From Streptomyces parvulus (GTDB lineage Bacteria; Actinomycetota; Actinomycetes; Streptomycetales; Streptomycetaceae), in assembly GCF_014648855.1 (NCBI RefSeq), contig NZ_BMRX01000016.1, forward strand, positions 160,507-224,506: a stretch of DNA of 64,000 nucleotides, written 5' to 3'. The translations under genes were made by a program, and so were the position numbers. Below are positions 24,990 through 32,805 of this stretch, piece after piece. The notes beneath the pieces were generated by a model, which saw nothing but the letters and a program-made list of their open reading frames with translations, was not told the origin of the DNA and searched no databases. Position 1 is the stretch's first letter. Every line of letters begins with the position of its first letter.

Positions 24990-25028
24990 ACCCTGGGCGG
25001 GCGTCGGCATCATGTCAACCTTTTGACA
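24990..25028 (-). promoter_or_regulatory. Promoter of the second Gfo/Idh/MocA gene with overlapping dyad
   Basis: On the minus strand TTGACA (25018-25013) and CAGGGT (24995-24990) are 17 bases apart, close to Streptomyces vegetative consensus. The -35 is one arm of TGTCAA-CCTT-TTGACA (25013-25028), a perfect dyad. The same TTGACA half-element recurs in the iolC/importer gap, so a shared regulator is possible. Confidence 0.55.
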
Positions 25029-25049
25029 GGACAAACCCGGTGGCGGGTC

Positions 25050-25403
25050 TCAGTCCTGCCCGAGGTTGATCGAGTACACCTTGCGCAGCGTCTCGTGCAC
25101 CATCCACCTCGTGCGGTCGCCCTCCTTCAGGACGGCCAGGTCGCCGGGGCCGACCCGCAGCGTCGGACCGCCCGCGACCTCGATCGTCGCGGAACCGCTG
25201 ACCACGACGAACAGCTCGTCCGCCTCCGTGTCGGTGACCACGCCCGGCGTGATCTGCCAGACGCCCCGCACCTGGCCGCCGTCCGGCGACTCCCAGAGCA
25301 CCTTGCCGGTCACCTCGGGGGAACCGGACACGATCTGGTCGGGGGAGAGCGGCTCGGGTTCGAGTTCCGCGTCGGGCACGTGGACGACGAAGCTGTGGTT
25401 CAT
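25050..25403 (-). CDS. Small cupin-domain protein
   Basis: 117 residues from the ATG at 25403; the longer open frame has a low-complexity leader and no support. Single cupin barrel of the DUF861/EutQ-like type: GVWQITPGVVTDTEADELFVVVSGSATIEV and GPTLRVGPGDLAVLKEGDRTRWMVHETLRKVY. The classical cupin metal-binding His pair is not obvious in the first motif (TDTEADE replaces the HxH stretch), so metal-dependent catalysis is uncertain. It lies between the second dehydrogenase and the BASS transporter, all leftward. Confidence 0.82.
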   Translation of the reverse strand: MNHSFVVHVPDAELEPEPLSPDQIVSGSPEVTGKVLWESPDGGQVRGVWQITPGVVTDTEADELFVVVSGSATIEVAGGPTLRVGPGDLAVLKEGDRTRWMVHETLRKVYSINLGQD

Positions 25404-25500
25404 GCCGCCGACGCTAGCCGGGGCGGGCGGCGGCGCGGGGGAGACAGGGTGTGGGGAATCCCGCGGGTGGTGGCGACACTCCGTCGACGTACGAGGCGCG

Positions 25501-26460
25501 TCACCGCCCCCGGCGGGACAGCCACGCGGCGGTGACGGCACCGGAGACGTTGTGCCAGACGGAGAAGACCGCGGCCGGCAGCGCGGCGAGGGGGCTGAAG
25601 TGGGCGGTGGCGAGGGAGGCGGCGAGACCGGAGTTCTGCATGCCGACCTCGAAGGCCATCGCCCGGCTGCCGGGCTCGCCGAGGCGCCCGAGGCGTCCCG
25701 CGCCGTAACCGAGCGCCAGGCCGAGGCCGTTGTGCAGGACCACCGCGACGAACACCAGCCCGGCGGCGGACTTGATGGCGTCCGCGCTGCCCGCCACGAC
25801 CACCGCGACGATCACGGCGATCGTCAGCGCCGACAGCCAGGGCAGCGCCGGCAGCGCCCGCTGGACGTACCGTCCCGCGAGCAGCCGTACGACGACACCG
25901 GCGAGGACCGGCAGCAGCACCGTCTTGAGGATGTCGGTGACCATCGACCCGGCGTCCACCGGCAGGTACTCACCGGCCAGCAGCAGCGTCAGCGGCGGGG
26001 TGACCAGCGGCGCGACCAGCGTCGACACGGTGGCGACCGACACCGACAGCGCCACGTCGCCGCGCGCGAGATACGTCACCACGTTGGAGGCGGTGCCGCT
26101 GGGCGCGCAGCCGACCAGGATGACGCCCGCCGCGAGCTGCGGCGGCAGGTCGAGCAGGTGGGCGATCGCCCAGCCGAGCCCCGGCATGATGACGTAGTGC
26201 GCGACCAGCCCCAGAGCCACCGCCCACGGCCGCTTCGCGACGCCCCGGAAGTCCTCCGGCGTCATGGTGATGCCCATGCAGAACATCACGACGCCCAGCA
26301 GATAGGGCACGGCCTCGCCCCACCCGGCGAAACCACCGGGGAGCAGCAGGCCGAGCGCGCCCGCGACGAGCACGAGGATCGGGAAGACGGTCACGGCCCG
26401 CCGCGCGGAGCGGTCGGCGGGGACGTCGGTACTGGCTTGTTCGGGTCGTTCTGTTCGCAC
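25501..26460 (-). CDS. Bile acid:sodium symporter (BASS) family transporter
   Basis: 319 residues from the GTG at 26460. A TTG at 26496 would add 12 residues but would include a rare TTA codon and no clear ribosome site, so the shorter form is preferred; the start remains uncertain. About nine to ten hydrophobic helices; GVVMFCMGITMTPEDF, GCAPSGTASNVVTYLARGDVALSVSVATVSTLVAPLVTP and GMQNSGLAASLA are the BASS/SBF core motifs, the last two lining the Na+ sites. Bacterial members import organic anions such as pyruvate, pantoate or bile acids with Na+; the substrate here is unknown. Confidence 0.87.
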   Translation of the reverse strand: MRTERPEQASTDVPADRSARRAVTVFPILVLVAGALGLLLPGGFAGWGEAVPYLLGVVMFCMGITMTPEDFRGVAKRPWAVALGLVAHYVIMPGLGWAIAHLLDLPPQLAAGVILVGCAPSGTASNVVTYLARGDVALSVSVATVSTLVAPLVTPPLTLLLAGEYLPVDAGSMVTDILKTVLLPVLAGVVVRLLAGRYVQRALPALPWLSALTIAVIVAVVVAGSADAIKSAAGLVFVAVVLHNGLGLALGYGAGRLGRLGEPGSRAMAFEVGMQNSGLAASLATAHFSPLAALPAAVFSVWHNVSGAVTAAWLSRRGR

Positions 26461-26560
26461 CGTGCGAGGTAACGCCCGCCCGGCCGCCCGACGCAAAGCC
26501 GTCTCGCGATGTGATCATCGGCGCGGACGGCGGCGCCTCCGTCCCCTTCCCCGGATGAGG

Positions 26561-26566
26561 TAGGGT
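26561..26566 (+). promoter_or_regulatory. Putative -10 element of the second tRNA-Pro gene
   Basis: TAGGGT, matching the Streptomyces -10 pattern TAGRRT, lies 36 bases before the tRNA 5' end. It parallels TAAGGT before copy 1. No convincing -35 box is visible. Confidence 0.4.
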
Positions 26567-26602
26567 TGACCAGCGCGATCACGCAGTACGGGGATCGCGC
26601 AC

Positions 26603-26676
<74 letters not shown>

Positions 26677-26691
26677 CTCGGAAGAGTCATT

Positions 26692-26733
26692 GTGGAGGGG
26701 CCCGATCAGATTGATCTGATCGGGCCCCTCCAC
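26692..26733 (+). terminator. Strong hairpin terminator after tRNA-Pro copy 2
   Basis: Perfect 19-bp inverted repeat (26692-26710 with 26715-26733) around TTGA, 15 bases after the tRNA. No T-run. The hairpin sequence is unrelated to that after copy 1 although stem and loop lengths are the same. Confidence 0.85.
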
Positions 26734-26859
26734 TCGTGTGCACGCATTTCCAGTGATCGACAACGTCCGCCGAGGACGTAGTGTGGCGTTTTTCGGCAAG
26801 AAGACAGCCGATCGGGAACGATGCGTTGCACACCTGAGGTCCTACCCGCCGTCACCGGG

Positions 26860-26865
26860 TATAAC
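26860..26865 (+). promoter_or_regulatory. Putative -10 element of the hydrolase-ATPase-TPR gene
   Basis: TATAAC within GGGTATAACT is a near-consensus -10 in an otherwise G/C-rich stretch, 18 bases before the first possible start codon (GTG 26884). No good -35 is seen at 16-18 bases. Transcription would begin near 26872, giving a short leader. Confidence 0.4.
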
Positions 26866-26883
26866 TGGCTGTAAGCGCGGTCG

Positions 26884-29800
26884 GTGAATATGCGACCACT
26901 CCGACCGCCGCAGGGGGAAGGCGGGTTGATCGCTGTGCCGGTGGGAGTAAAGATCCCGAAGGTCGTTCACGTGGTGTTCGTGCATGGACTGTTCACGACG
27001 ACCGAGGTGTGGGACCAGTTCCGAAAGCTTCTGGCGGCCGACGACGACTTGCGTCGTGTGGCGGTGCATTGCTTTCCGTACGAGAGTCCGGGCCGGGTGC
27101 TGCGTGGCGACCGCGTGATCTCGGCCTACGACGACGTCGCGAAATTACTCGACGACTATCTGCGCGTGCAGATCCCACCGACAGGTCACGTCGTCCTCGT
27201 GAGCCACAGCCAGGGCGGGTTGATCGTGCAGCGCTTCCTGACCCGGACGTTCGGTGAGGGGCGCGGGTTCGCACTCAACCGCATAGCCCAGATCGTCATG
27301 TTCGGTTGCCCCAACAACGGCTCCCCGGCCGTGCATCCCGCGCGCAGGGTTCCGTTCCCCGTACGTCAGGTTCAAGAACGGGCGCTGCGGACCTACCGTC
27401 GTGAGGTCGTGGAGACACGGGAAGCCGTGATGCGGACGGTGGGGAGCAGGAAACGCAAAGCCGAGAACAACTGGTTCATTCCCATCCACGCCTACGGCGG
27501 AAGTGAGGACGAGGTCGTTTCCGCGCAGGAGGCGGTGGCGGAATTCCCGGTCGGTGCGACCGTGCCGGGCGGCCATCTGCAGATCGTCCAACCGCGCGAT
27601 CACGGTTCGGCTTCCTACGAGGCCGTGAAACAGACCCTGACCAGGGTCCTGGAGGAAAGGGCGGTGCGGCCCACGACGGCCGGGGAACCGCTCCCGCAAC
27701 CCCTCTCGCCCGAGGAGGACCGCTCGGGCCGGGAACCGCAGATGCTCCTGCCTCAGCAGCAGGGCGGAGTGTCGGTCAGCCCTCCCTACGGACGGCGGCG
27801 TATCAAACTGCATGGTCAGCGACCGCGAGGCATCATCGCCGACCTGATGGCCCCGCCGGCCGAGAAGGCGCCCAGGATCCATGTACTGACCGGTCTCGGA
27901 GGATCCGGCAAGAGCCGCATCGCCCTGGAAGCGGTCCGCCAGGCCGAGAGAACGCGCCGTGTGTGGTGGGTGACGGTGTCTCAGATCAACACGTGTATGC
28001 GGGAGGTGGCCCACCAACTCGGCGTGCCCACCGGCGAAGTGGAGCAGGCCTTCCGAGGCGAGGGGAGCTCCATCGACCTGGTGTGGCGCTACCTCGAGGC
28101 CTCTGCCGACCCCTGGCTGCTCGTGATCGACAACGCCGACACTCCCGAGCGGCTCGCTCCCGAGGCTCGACAGGTGGCCGAGGGGGTCGGCTGGGTGCGG
28201 CAACCCGAACGCGCCGACGGGCTCGTCATCCTCACGAGCCGGGACCGATCCGCCGCGTCCTGGCTGCCGCCCTGTCGTGTCCATCCGGTCCCGCTCCTGG
28301 GGGACGAGGACGGAGCGGAACTGCTCGTGACCACCGTCCCGCAGGGCGGCTCACGAGAAGCGGCACGTCGGCTCTCCGTGGCACTCGGCGGGCTTCCGCT
28401 GGCCTTGCACGGAGCCGCTTCGTATCTCAACTCCGTGCACAAGGCGTCCCCGTCGCTCGACGACCCGGTGATTCACGACTTCGACAGCTACCGCGAGAGT
28501 TTCGAGGCCCGGAGCTCGTCGCCGCCGGGGAAGGCCGGTGGGCTGGAAGAGATGCTGGGCATGTCCGCGATGGCACAGGTCTGCGGAATCGCCCTGGATC
28601 TCTTGGCCCACCAGGGACTTCCGCAGGCGGCGCCCCTGTTGCGGGCCTTCGCCTGCCTGGGGATCGCACCCATCCCGTACAGGCCGCTTCTGGAGAGCCG
28701 CGTCGTCCAGGAGTCGCCGCTGCTGCCCGATTTCACCCGCGGCCGGCGAAACGGTGTCCTCAAAGGACTTGACGACCTCGGACTCATCGAGCGCATCAGC
28801 CGTCCGGAGGCCGAGAGCAGCCACCTGACGCACAGTTTGACCCTGCACCCGGTCGTGCACGCCCTGCTACGAGTGGAGGCGGAGCTCGAGCATCGGAGAT
28901 CCGAGTACTACGGGCTCGTCGTGGAACTGCTGTTGGACGTCACGCGCTGGTCGCCACCGGACGAACCGCAGAGCTGGGACATCTGGACCGCCGTCGCACC
29001 TCACGTGATGGAGGTCGTACGGGCATGTCTCGCCGGTGGTTCGGACGTCATCAACGACGAAGTACTGCGCCGGACCCTGGAACTGGCACGCCAGAACCTC
29101 CGCTACCTGATCGTCGTGGGTCTCCTCAGGCCGGCCCATGAACTGGCCGGCGTCGTTCTCGACAGCTGCGACGCCATCGGGTTCCAGCCGGAGAGCGAGG
29201 CAATTCTCGGGATACGCCATGAAAAGGCCCGCATCGCGCTGGAGAGCGGTGACTACGCGACGGCAGAGGGCGAGCTGCGCAACGTCGTGGCCGCCCGCCA
29301 GGACTTGCTGGGTTTGGACGACCCCCGCACCCTGGCCAGTCGCCACAAACTCGCACGCAGCATCCTGGAGCAGTTCCGCTTCGAAGAGGCGGAACCTCAT
29401 CTGCGGTCCATCGCGGCAGCCGAGCTCGTCGTCCACGGGCCTGACCATTCCGACACGGTCGCCGTGCGGCACAGTCTCGCCCGGGCGATGTTCGCGCTGG
29501 GGCGTACCTCGGAAGCGGAGGCCGCGCTGCGAGAGATCCTGCAGATCAGCCTCGACAAGTGGTCACCGTCCACGATGGAGACGCTCCGTATCCGTCAGAA
29601 TCTCGCACGCTGTCTGATGCAGACCCAGCGGCACGAGGAGGCGGAGGGAATGATCCGCCGTGCCCTGGAGGACACCATGCAGCGATCCGACTCCGTGCTG
29701 GTCATGACCCTCAGGCACACGCTGTGTCAGCTACTCCTCATTCAGGGGCAGCTGCGCCGTGCGCATGCCGAGACGGCGCGCCTCTTGGCCGACCGTAAGC

Positions 29801-29901
29801 AGGTACTCGGATCGAAACATCCGGAAACGATCCGGAATCAGAAACTCCTCGATGCGATCGAGGACGTGCTCGATCGACCTCGACCAAAACCACAAGAATG
29901 A
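26884..29901 (+). CDS. STAND-type protein: alpha/beta-hydrolase effector + NB-ARC-like ATPase + TPR
   Basis: Up to 1005 residues. Starts at GTG 26884, ATG 26890 or TTG 26926 are possible; the TTG has the best ribosome site (GGGGGA, 7 bases). Domain order: alpha/beta-hydrolase (30-250) with HGLF oxyanion loop (34-37), nucleophile Ser109 (SHSQGG), Asp209 and His231 as probable triad partners; NTPase (310-560) with Walker A GLGGSGKS (337-344), Walker B WLLVIDNAD (411-419), sensor LTSRD (450-454) and GLPLAL (503-508); a winged-helix-like region; then TPR-like helical repeats (about 760-990). In STAND proteins the C-terminal repeats sense a trigger and the ATPase relays it to the effector. Here the effector would be a lipase/esterase, by analogy a defence or cell-death protein. 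A TTA codon (27145-27147) implies BldA dependence. Codon use is less GC-extreme than in neighbours, suggesting transfer. Confidence 0.85.
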   Translation: MNMRPLRPPQGEGGLIAVPVGVKIPKVVHVVFVHGLFTTTEVWDQFRKLLAADDDLRRVAVHCFPYESPGRVLRGDRVISAYDDVAKLLDDYLRVQIPPTGHVVLVSHSQGGLIVQRFLTRTFGEGRGFALNRIAQIVMFGCPNNGSPAVHPARRVPFPVRQVQERALRTYRREVVETREAVMRTVGSRKRKAENNWFIPIHAYGGSEDEVVSAQEAVAEFPVGATVPGGHLQIVQPRDHGSASYEAVKQTLTRVLEERAVRPTTAGEPLPQPLSPEEDRSGREPQMLLPQQQGGVSVSPPYGRRRIKLHGQRPRGIIADLMAPPAEKAPRIHVLTGLGGSGKSRIALEAVRQAERTRRVWWVTVSQINTCMREVAHQLGVPTGEVEQAFRGEGSSIDLVWRYLEASADPWLLVIDNADTPERLAPEARQVAEGVGWVRQPERADGLVILTSRDRSAASWLPPCRVHPVPLLGDEDGAELLVTTVPQGGSREAARRLSVALGGLPLALHGAASYLNSVHKASPSLDDPVIHDFDSYRESFEARSSSPPGKAGGLEEMLGMSAMAQVCGIALDLLAHQGLPQAAPLLRAFACLGIAPIPYRPLLESRVVQESPLLPDFTRGRRNGVLKGLDDLGLIERISRPEAESSHLTHSLTLHPVVHALLRVEAELEHRRSEYYGLVVELLLDVTRWSPPDEPQSWDIWTAVAPHVMEVVRACLAGGSDVINDEVLRRTLELARQNLRYLIVVGLLRPAHELAGVVLDSCDAIGFQPESEAILGIRHEKARIALESGDYATAEGELRNVVAARQDLLGLDDPRTLASRHKLARSILEQFRFEEAEPHLRSIAAAELVVHGPDHSDTVAVRHSLARAMFALGRTSEAEAALREILQISLDKWSPSTMETLRIRQNLARCLMQTQRHEEAEGMIRRALEDTMQRSDSVLVMTLRHTLCQLLLIQGQLRRAHAETARLLADRKQVLGSKHPETIRNQKLLDAIEDVLDRPRPKPQE

Positions 29902-30021
29902 TCGACTTCTTCAAGTGGCCCACTCTCATGGGCTCTTGCGCCTAGCATCGCTGTCCATCACCCTGTGAGTGAGTTAATGGACACGCAGCGTAATCGATCC
30001 TCCCGTAAAGGAGCTTACTGT

Positions 30022-30204
30022 ATGGAATCCTTCCACTCGGAACCCTGTTTTCCGGATTCCGCACCACCCGACGTCGACAGTGATGCCGACGCCGAGCAGT
30101 TGGAATCGGCGCGCCGCATCGCCCTTGAGTCCATCGAGGAGGATCACCGGGCACTCGAGCGCGACGCAAAGTTGGCTTACAGTCCCGCGTTACTCCTGGG
30201 ATAG
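30022..30204 (+). CDS. Small acidic protein, possible precursor peptide
   Basis: 60 residues from the ATG at 30022, with AAAGGAG 8 bases upstream; the frame could open earlier but this site decides. The first half is rich in Asp/Pro/Ser with one Cys (Cys9), the middle is a charged helix-like stretch (EQLESARRIALESIEEDHRA), and the C-terminus is the short uncharged tail AYSPALLLG. No known domain is recognised. It lies 42 bases before a 2OG-Fe(II) oxygenase and may be co-transcribed with it. Size, leader-like acidic helix and small hydrophobic tail are compatible with a ribosomally made peptide substrate, but nothing proves it. The third-last Leu group begins with a rare TTA codon (30190-30192). 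Confidence 0.65.
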   Translation: MESFHSEPCFPDSAPPDVDSDADAEQLESARRIALESIEEDHRALERDAKLAYSPALLLG

Positions 30205-30246
30205 TGGCTCGGTGGCCGGCTTCATCAGCTGAGACGGGACATCGCC

Positions 30247-31068
30247 ATGACCAGCGATTCGCTCATCACGTCCACGCAGGTGCGTGACCCATTCTTCCGT
30301 GTGGTCACCGCCACGGGGTTCACCCGTCACCACATCGCGGACCTGGTGGCCGGGCGTTGCGCCGCGGTGCAGGTGCCGGGCCTCTTCACCGAGGCAGTGT
30401 GTGGCGACCTCGTTCACGCCTTGTCGGGCGCGGATTTCGATCAGTACGGCGCGGAGCGCGTCCAGCCGGCCGTCATGCGTTTCGGGGTCGGCGTCAGCGA
30501 CTACCGTTCCGACGGCCGGGTCGACGCCGAGTACTGGCCCGCCCTCGATCGGGCTCGCGCGGCATGGGACGGGCTGTCCCTGCCAATGGATCCGTGGGAA
30601 GAGGCGCGACGGTCCGTCGGCGCAGACTGGCCCGGCAGAGTCGGAGTGGGGCGGCACGAGGGGCGCGAGATGGGTGCGGGCGTGGCCCGCGAGGCGCCGC
30701 AGGGATTCCTCGTGCACTACGACGACTCGGCGCGGGAGTTCACCGATCAGCTGCTCGAGGCGCCGCTTCTGGCGCAACTGGCCTTCAACCTCTACCTGGC
30801 CGTTCCCGAGTCGGGCGGTGAGACCGTCATCTGGCGTCATCGCTGGCATCCGAGGGATGAGGAATTCCGACCGCAGGGCTCCTACGGGTTCACCGGAGAC
30901 TGCGTGAGGGACGTCGAATCGATCGAGGTTCGAGCCGCCGTGGGGGACGGCCTGCTCTTCGACTCGCGAAACTATCATGCAGTGAAACCCAGTCGCGGTG
31001 GACGGCGCATAGCACTCGGATTCTCCGTCGGAGTGGCCGTCACCGGAGAGTTGTTGGCCTGGGGATGA
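30247..31068 (+). CDS. 2-oxoglutarate/Fe(II)-dependent oxygenase
   Basis: 273 residues from ATG. The double-stranded beta-helix core shows iron ligands His157 and Asp159 (FLVHYDDSAREF) and distal His244 (SRNYHAVKPSRGGRRIAL), with Arg253 or Arg254 as the 2-oxoglutarate anchor. Because the second ligand is Asp, not Gly/Ala, it should hydroxylate or desaturate rather than halogenate. NLYLAVPESGGETVIW is typical of free-amino-acid or peptide hydroxylases of the 2OG-FeII_Oxy_3 kind. Substrate unknown. The neighbours (60-aa peptide before, PhzF-like protein after, 59 bases) suggest a small biosynthetic set. Confidence 0.82.
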   Translation: MTSDSLITSTQVRDPFFRVVTATGFTRHHIADLVAGRCAAVQVPGLFTEAVCGDLVHALSGADFDQYGAERVQPAVMRFGVGVSDYRSDGRVDAEYWPALDRARAAWDGLSLPMDPWEEARRSVGADWPGRVGVGRHEGREMGAGVAREAPQGFLVHYDDSAREFTDQLLEAPLLAQLAFNLYLAVPESGGETVIWRHRWHPRDEEFRPQGSYGFTGDCVRDVESIEVRAAVGDGLLFDSRNYHAVKPSRGGRRIALGFSVGVAVTGELLAWG

Positions 31069-31127
31069 GATCCCGCCACGTGTCCACGTGACACCTCTGG
31101 CAGGAATGACAGATGTGACATGGGGAA

Positions 31128-31964
31128 ATGGAAGTACTTCGATATTCGGCGTTCACGAAGGAAGCGCGCGGCGGCAATCCGGCGGGCGTGGTATTGGACG
31201 CAAGAGGACTGAGTTCGGCCCACATGGCCGCTATCGCAAAGGAAGTCGGCTACTCGGAGACGGCCTTCGTTCTTCCGGCCGAAGGCCCGGAGCTCGACGT
31301 ACGGTACTTCAGCCCCGCGGTCGAGGTCCCCTTCTGCGGGCACGCCACCATCGCCACAGCAGTCGCCTACGCCCAGCTCCACGGCACGGGCGACCTGACG
31401 CTGAGCACCAAGGCCGGGATCATCGGAGTGCGCACCCAGATGGATGCCGCGGGGTGGTGCGCGGCGACCCTGACCAGTGTGCCGCCGCGGACTGCCGAAG
31501 TGAGCGACGCCCAGGTGGAGGACCTGCTCGCAATCCTCGGCTGGGACGCGTCGGAGCTGGACCCGGATCTCGCGCCTCGCGCCGCGTACGCGGGCGCGTG
31601 GCACGTGATCCTGGCCGCGGCCACGCGCTCACGGCTGGCACACCTCGACTACGACATGCCGAAGCTGACCCGACTCATGGAACAGAACGGCTGGGTGACG
31701 GTCAGTCTCGTGTGGCGGGAAAGCGGCACGGTCTTCCATGCGCGCAACCCCTTCCCTACGGGGGGAGTCTTCGAGGATCCGGCCACGGGCGCCGCGGCGG
31801 CGGCGTTGGGCGGCTATCTGAGAGAGCGTCGGCTGATTCCGCTTCCCGCCGAGGTGACAGTGCTCCAAGGGCACGACATGGGACGCCCGAGCTCCATCAC
31901 GGTCACCATCCCCGAAGAGCAGGGGACGGGAATCGGCATCACCGGCACGGCCGTGCCCATCTGA
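31128..31964 (+). CDS. PhzF-family isomerase
   Basis: 278 residues from ATG. Two similar halves of the diaminopimelate epimerase-like fold: GGNPAG (15-20), catalytic Glu44 in SETAF, FCGHAT (70-74) in the first half; FEDPATGAAAAALGGYL in the second. PhzF itself isomerises a dihydro-3-hydroxyanthranilate in phenazine synthesis; most homologues have unknown isomerase or epimerase roles. All hallmark residues are present. No other phenazine gene is in the window, so phenazine production is unlikely. It follows the oxygenase by 59 bases and converges on ridA with a 12-base gap. Confidence 0.88.
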   Translation: MEVLRYSAFTKEARGGNPAGVVLDARGLSSAHMAAIAKEVGYSETAFVLPAEGPELDVRYFSPAVEVPFCGHATIATAVAYAQLHGTGDLTLSTKAGIIGVRTQMDAAGWCAATLTSVPPRTAEVSDAQVEDLLAILGWDASELDPDLAPRAAYAGAWHVILAAATRSRLAHLDYDMPKLTRLMEQNGWVTVSLVWRESGTVFHARNPFPTGGVFEDPATGAAAAALGGYLRERRLIPLPAEVTVLQGHDMGRPSSITVTIPEEQGTGIGITGTAVPI

Positions 31965-31976
31965 GGACCGCTCCGG

Positions 31977-32462
31977 TCACCCGGCGATCTCGACCAGCGT
32001 CTCGATCTTCACAGGTGCCCGGAGCGGCAGGTCCGCCACGCCTACGACGGAGCGCGCGTGTTCCCCTCGTGAGCCGAACACCGCTGCGAAGAGCTCGCTC
32101 GCCCCGTCCACGACTCCGTCCAGGTCGTGAAAGCCGGGTGTGGTCGCCACGTACCCGGTGACCTTGACGATGCGGGTGACCCTTTCCAAGCCCACTTCCG
32201 CGTGCACCGCGGCCAGGGACGAGAGGGCGCACCGGCGGCACAGTTCCCGCGCCTGGTCGACGGACACCCCGGCGCCCACATGGCCCTCCCGCACCAGGGC
32301 GCCGCCTGCCAACGGGATCTGCCCCGCCACGAATACGAACGGTCCACTCGCGACGGCGGGTGTATAGGCCCCTTTGGGAGCACTTACGGCCGGGAGCCGC
32401 AGCCCGAGTGAAGCCAGCCCGGACAAGGGGGAATTGGAAAGATTCTCCTCATGTGTGGACAT
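31977..32462 (-). CDS. RidA/YjgF/YER057c family protein
   Basis: 161 residues from the ATG at 32462; the upstream extension is Arg-rich and lacks family similarity. RidA proteins hydrolyse reactive enamine/imine intermediates or act in specialised pathways. Visible: GPFVFVAGQIPL, RIVKVTGYVAT, EHARSVVGVADLPLRAPVKIETLVEIA, the last containing the conserved Arg and Glu of the active-site cleft. It converges on the PhzF-like gene and is divergent from the leader peptide gene. The pairing with an isomerase and an oxygenase may mean it clears an imine intermediate made by them; this is inference. Confidence 0.88.
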   Translation of the reverse strand: MSTHEENLSNSPLSGLASLGLRLPAVSAPKGAYTPAVASGPFVFVAGQIPLAGGALVREGHVGAGVSVDQARELCRRCALSSLAAVHAEVGLERVTRIVKVTGYVATTPGFHDLDGVVDGASELFAAVFGSRGEHARSVVGVADLPLRAPVKIETLVEIAG

Positions 32463-32577
32463 GCCGGGAACTCTACCGCCGGACCCGTGGGTACGACCAC
32501 GGATCGGACGCCCCCTTGACGCCCGTCGGACGCCGGTCGAGACTTTCCCGGTAATCCTAGTGAAGAGGTAGGGAAAC

Positions 32578-32700
32578 ATGGGGCGCCTCCCGCGGATCTC
32601 CGGTGGCCGGCACCGCACGCCCGCGCCGTCCCCCCTGCTCACCTCCCGCCGTCACATCGACCTCCTGCGCATCCGCAGCGCGATCCGCGCCACGGGCTGA
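32578..32700 (+). CDS. Leader-type small peptide upstream of GST-like gene
   Basis: 40 residues from the ATG at 32578 (GAGGTAGGG just upstream). The C-terminal half reads TSRRHIDLLRIRSAIR, the RRHVDLLRxxSAxC-like motif of short actinobacterial leader peptides that sit before sulfur- and redox-related genes; those usually end with Cys residues, which this one lacks. It is followed after 105 bases by the GST-like gene. A cis-acting attenuator role is plausible; the assignment rests on motif memory and position. Confidence 0.6.
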   Translation: MGRLPRISGGRHRTPAPSPLLTSRRHIDLLRIRSAIRATG

Positions 32701-32805
32701 GCCCGGCCGGCGGTCCCGTGAGCGGGCGCCGTCCGGAGCCGCGCACGTCCAGGTCCGCCGTCCGCCTCCGCGCGTCCTCCACGCGTTCCGCTTCCGGGGA
32801 GAACC

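Noticed and set aside
26461..26496. TTG start of the BASS transporter gene
   Set aside because: It would add a TTA codon and basic residues without a ribosome site; GTG 26460 is simpler, though not certain.
31128..31964. PhzF-like gene as evidence of phenazine biosynthesis
   Set aside because: No phzA/B/D/E/G relatives nearby; the family is broad and mostly of unknown function.
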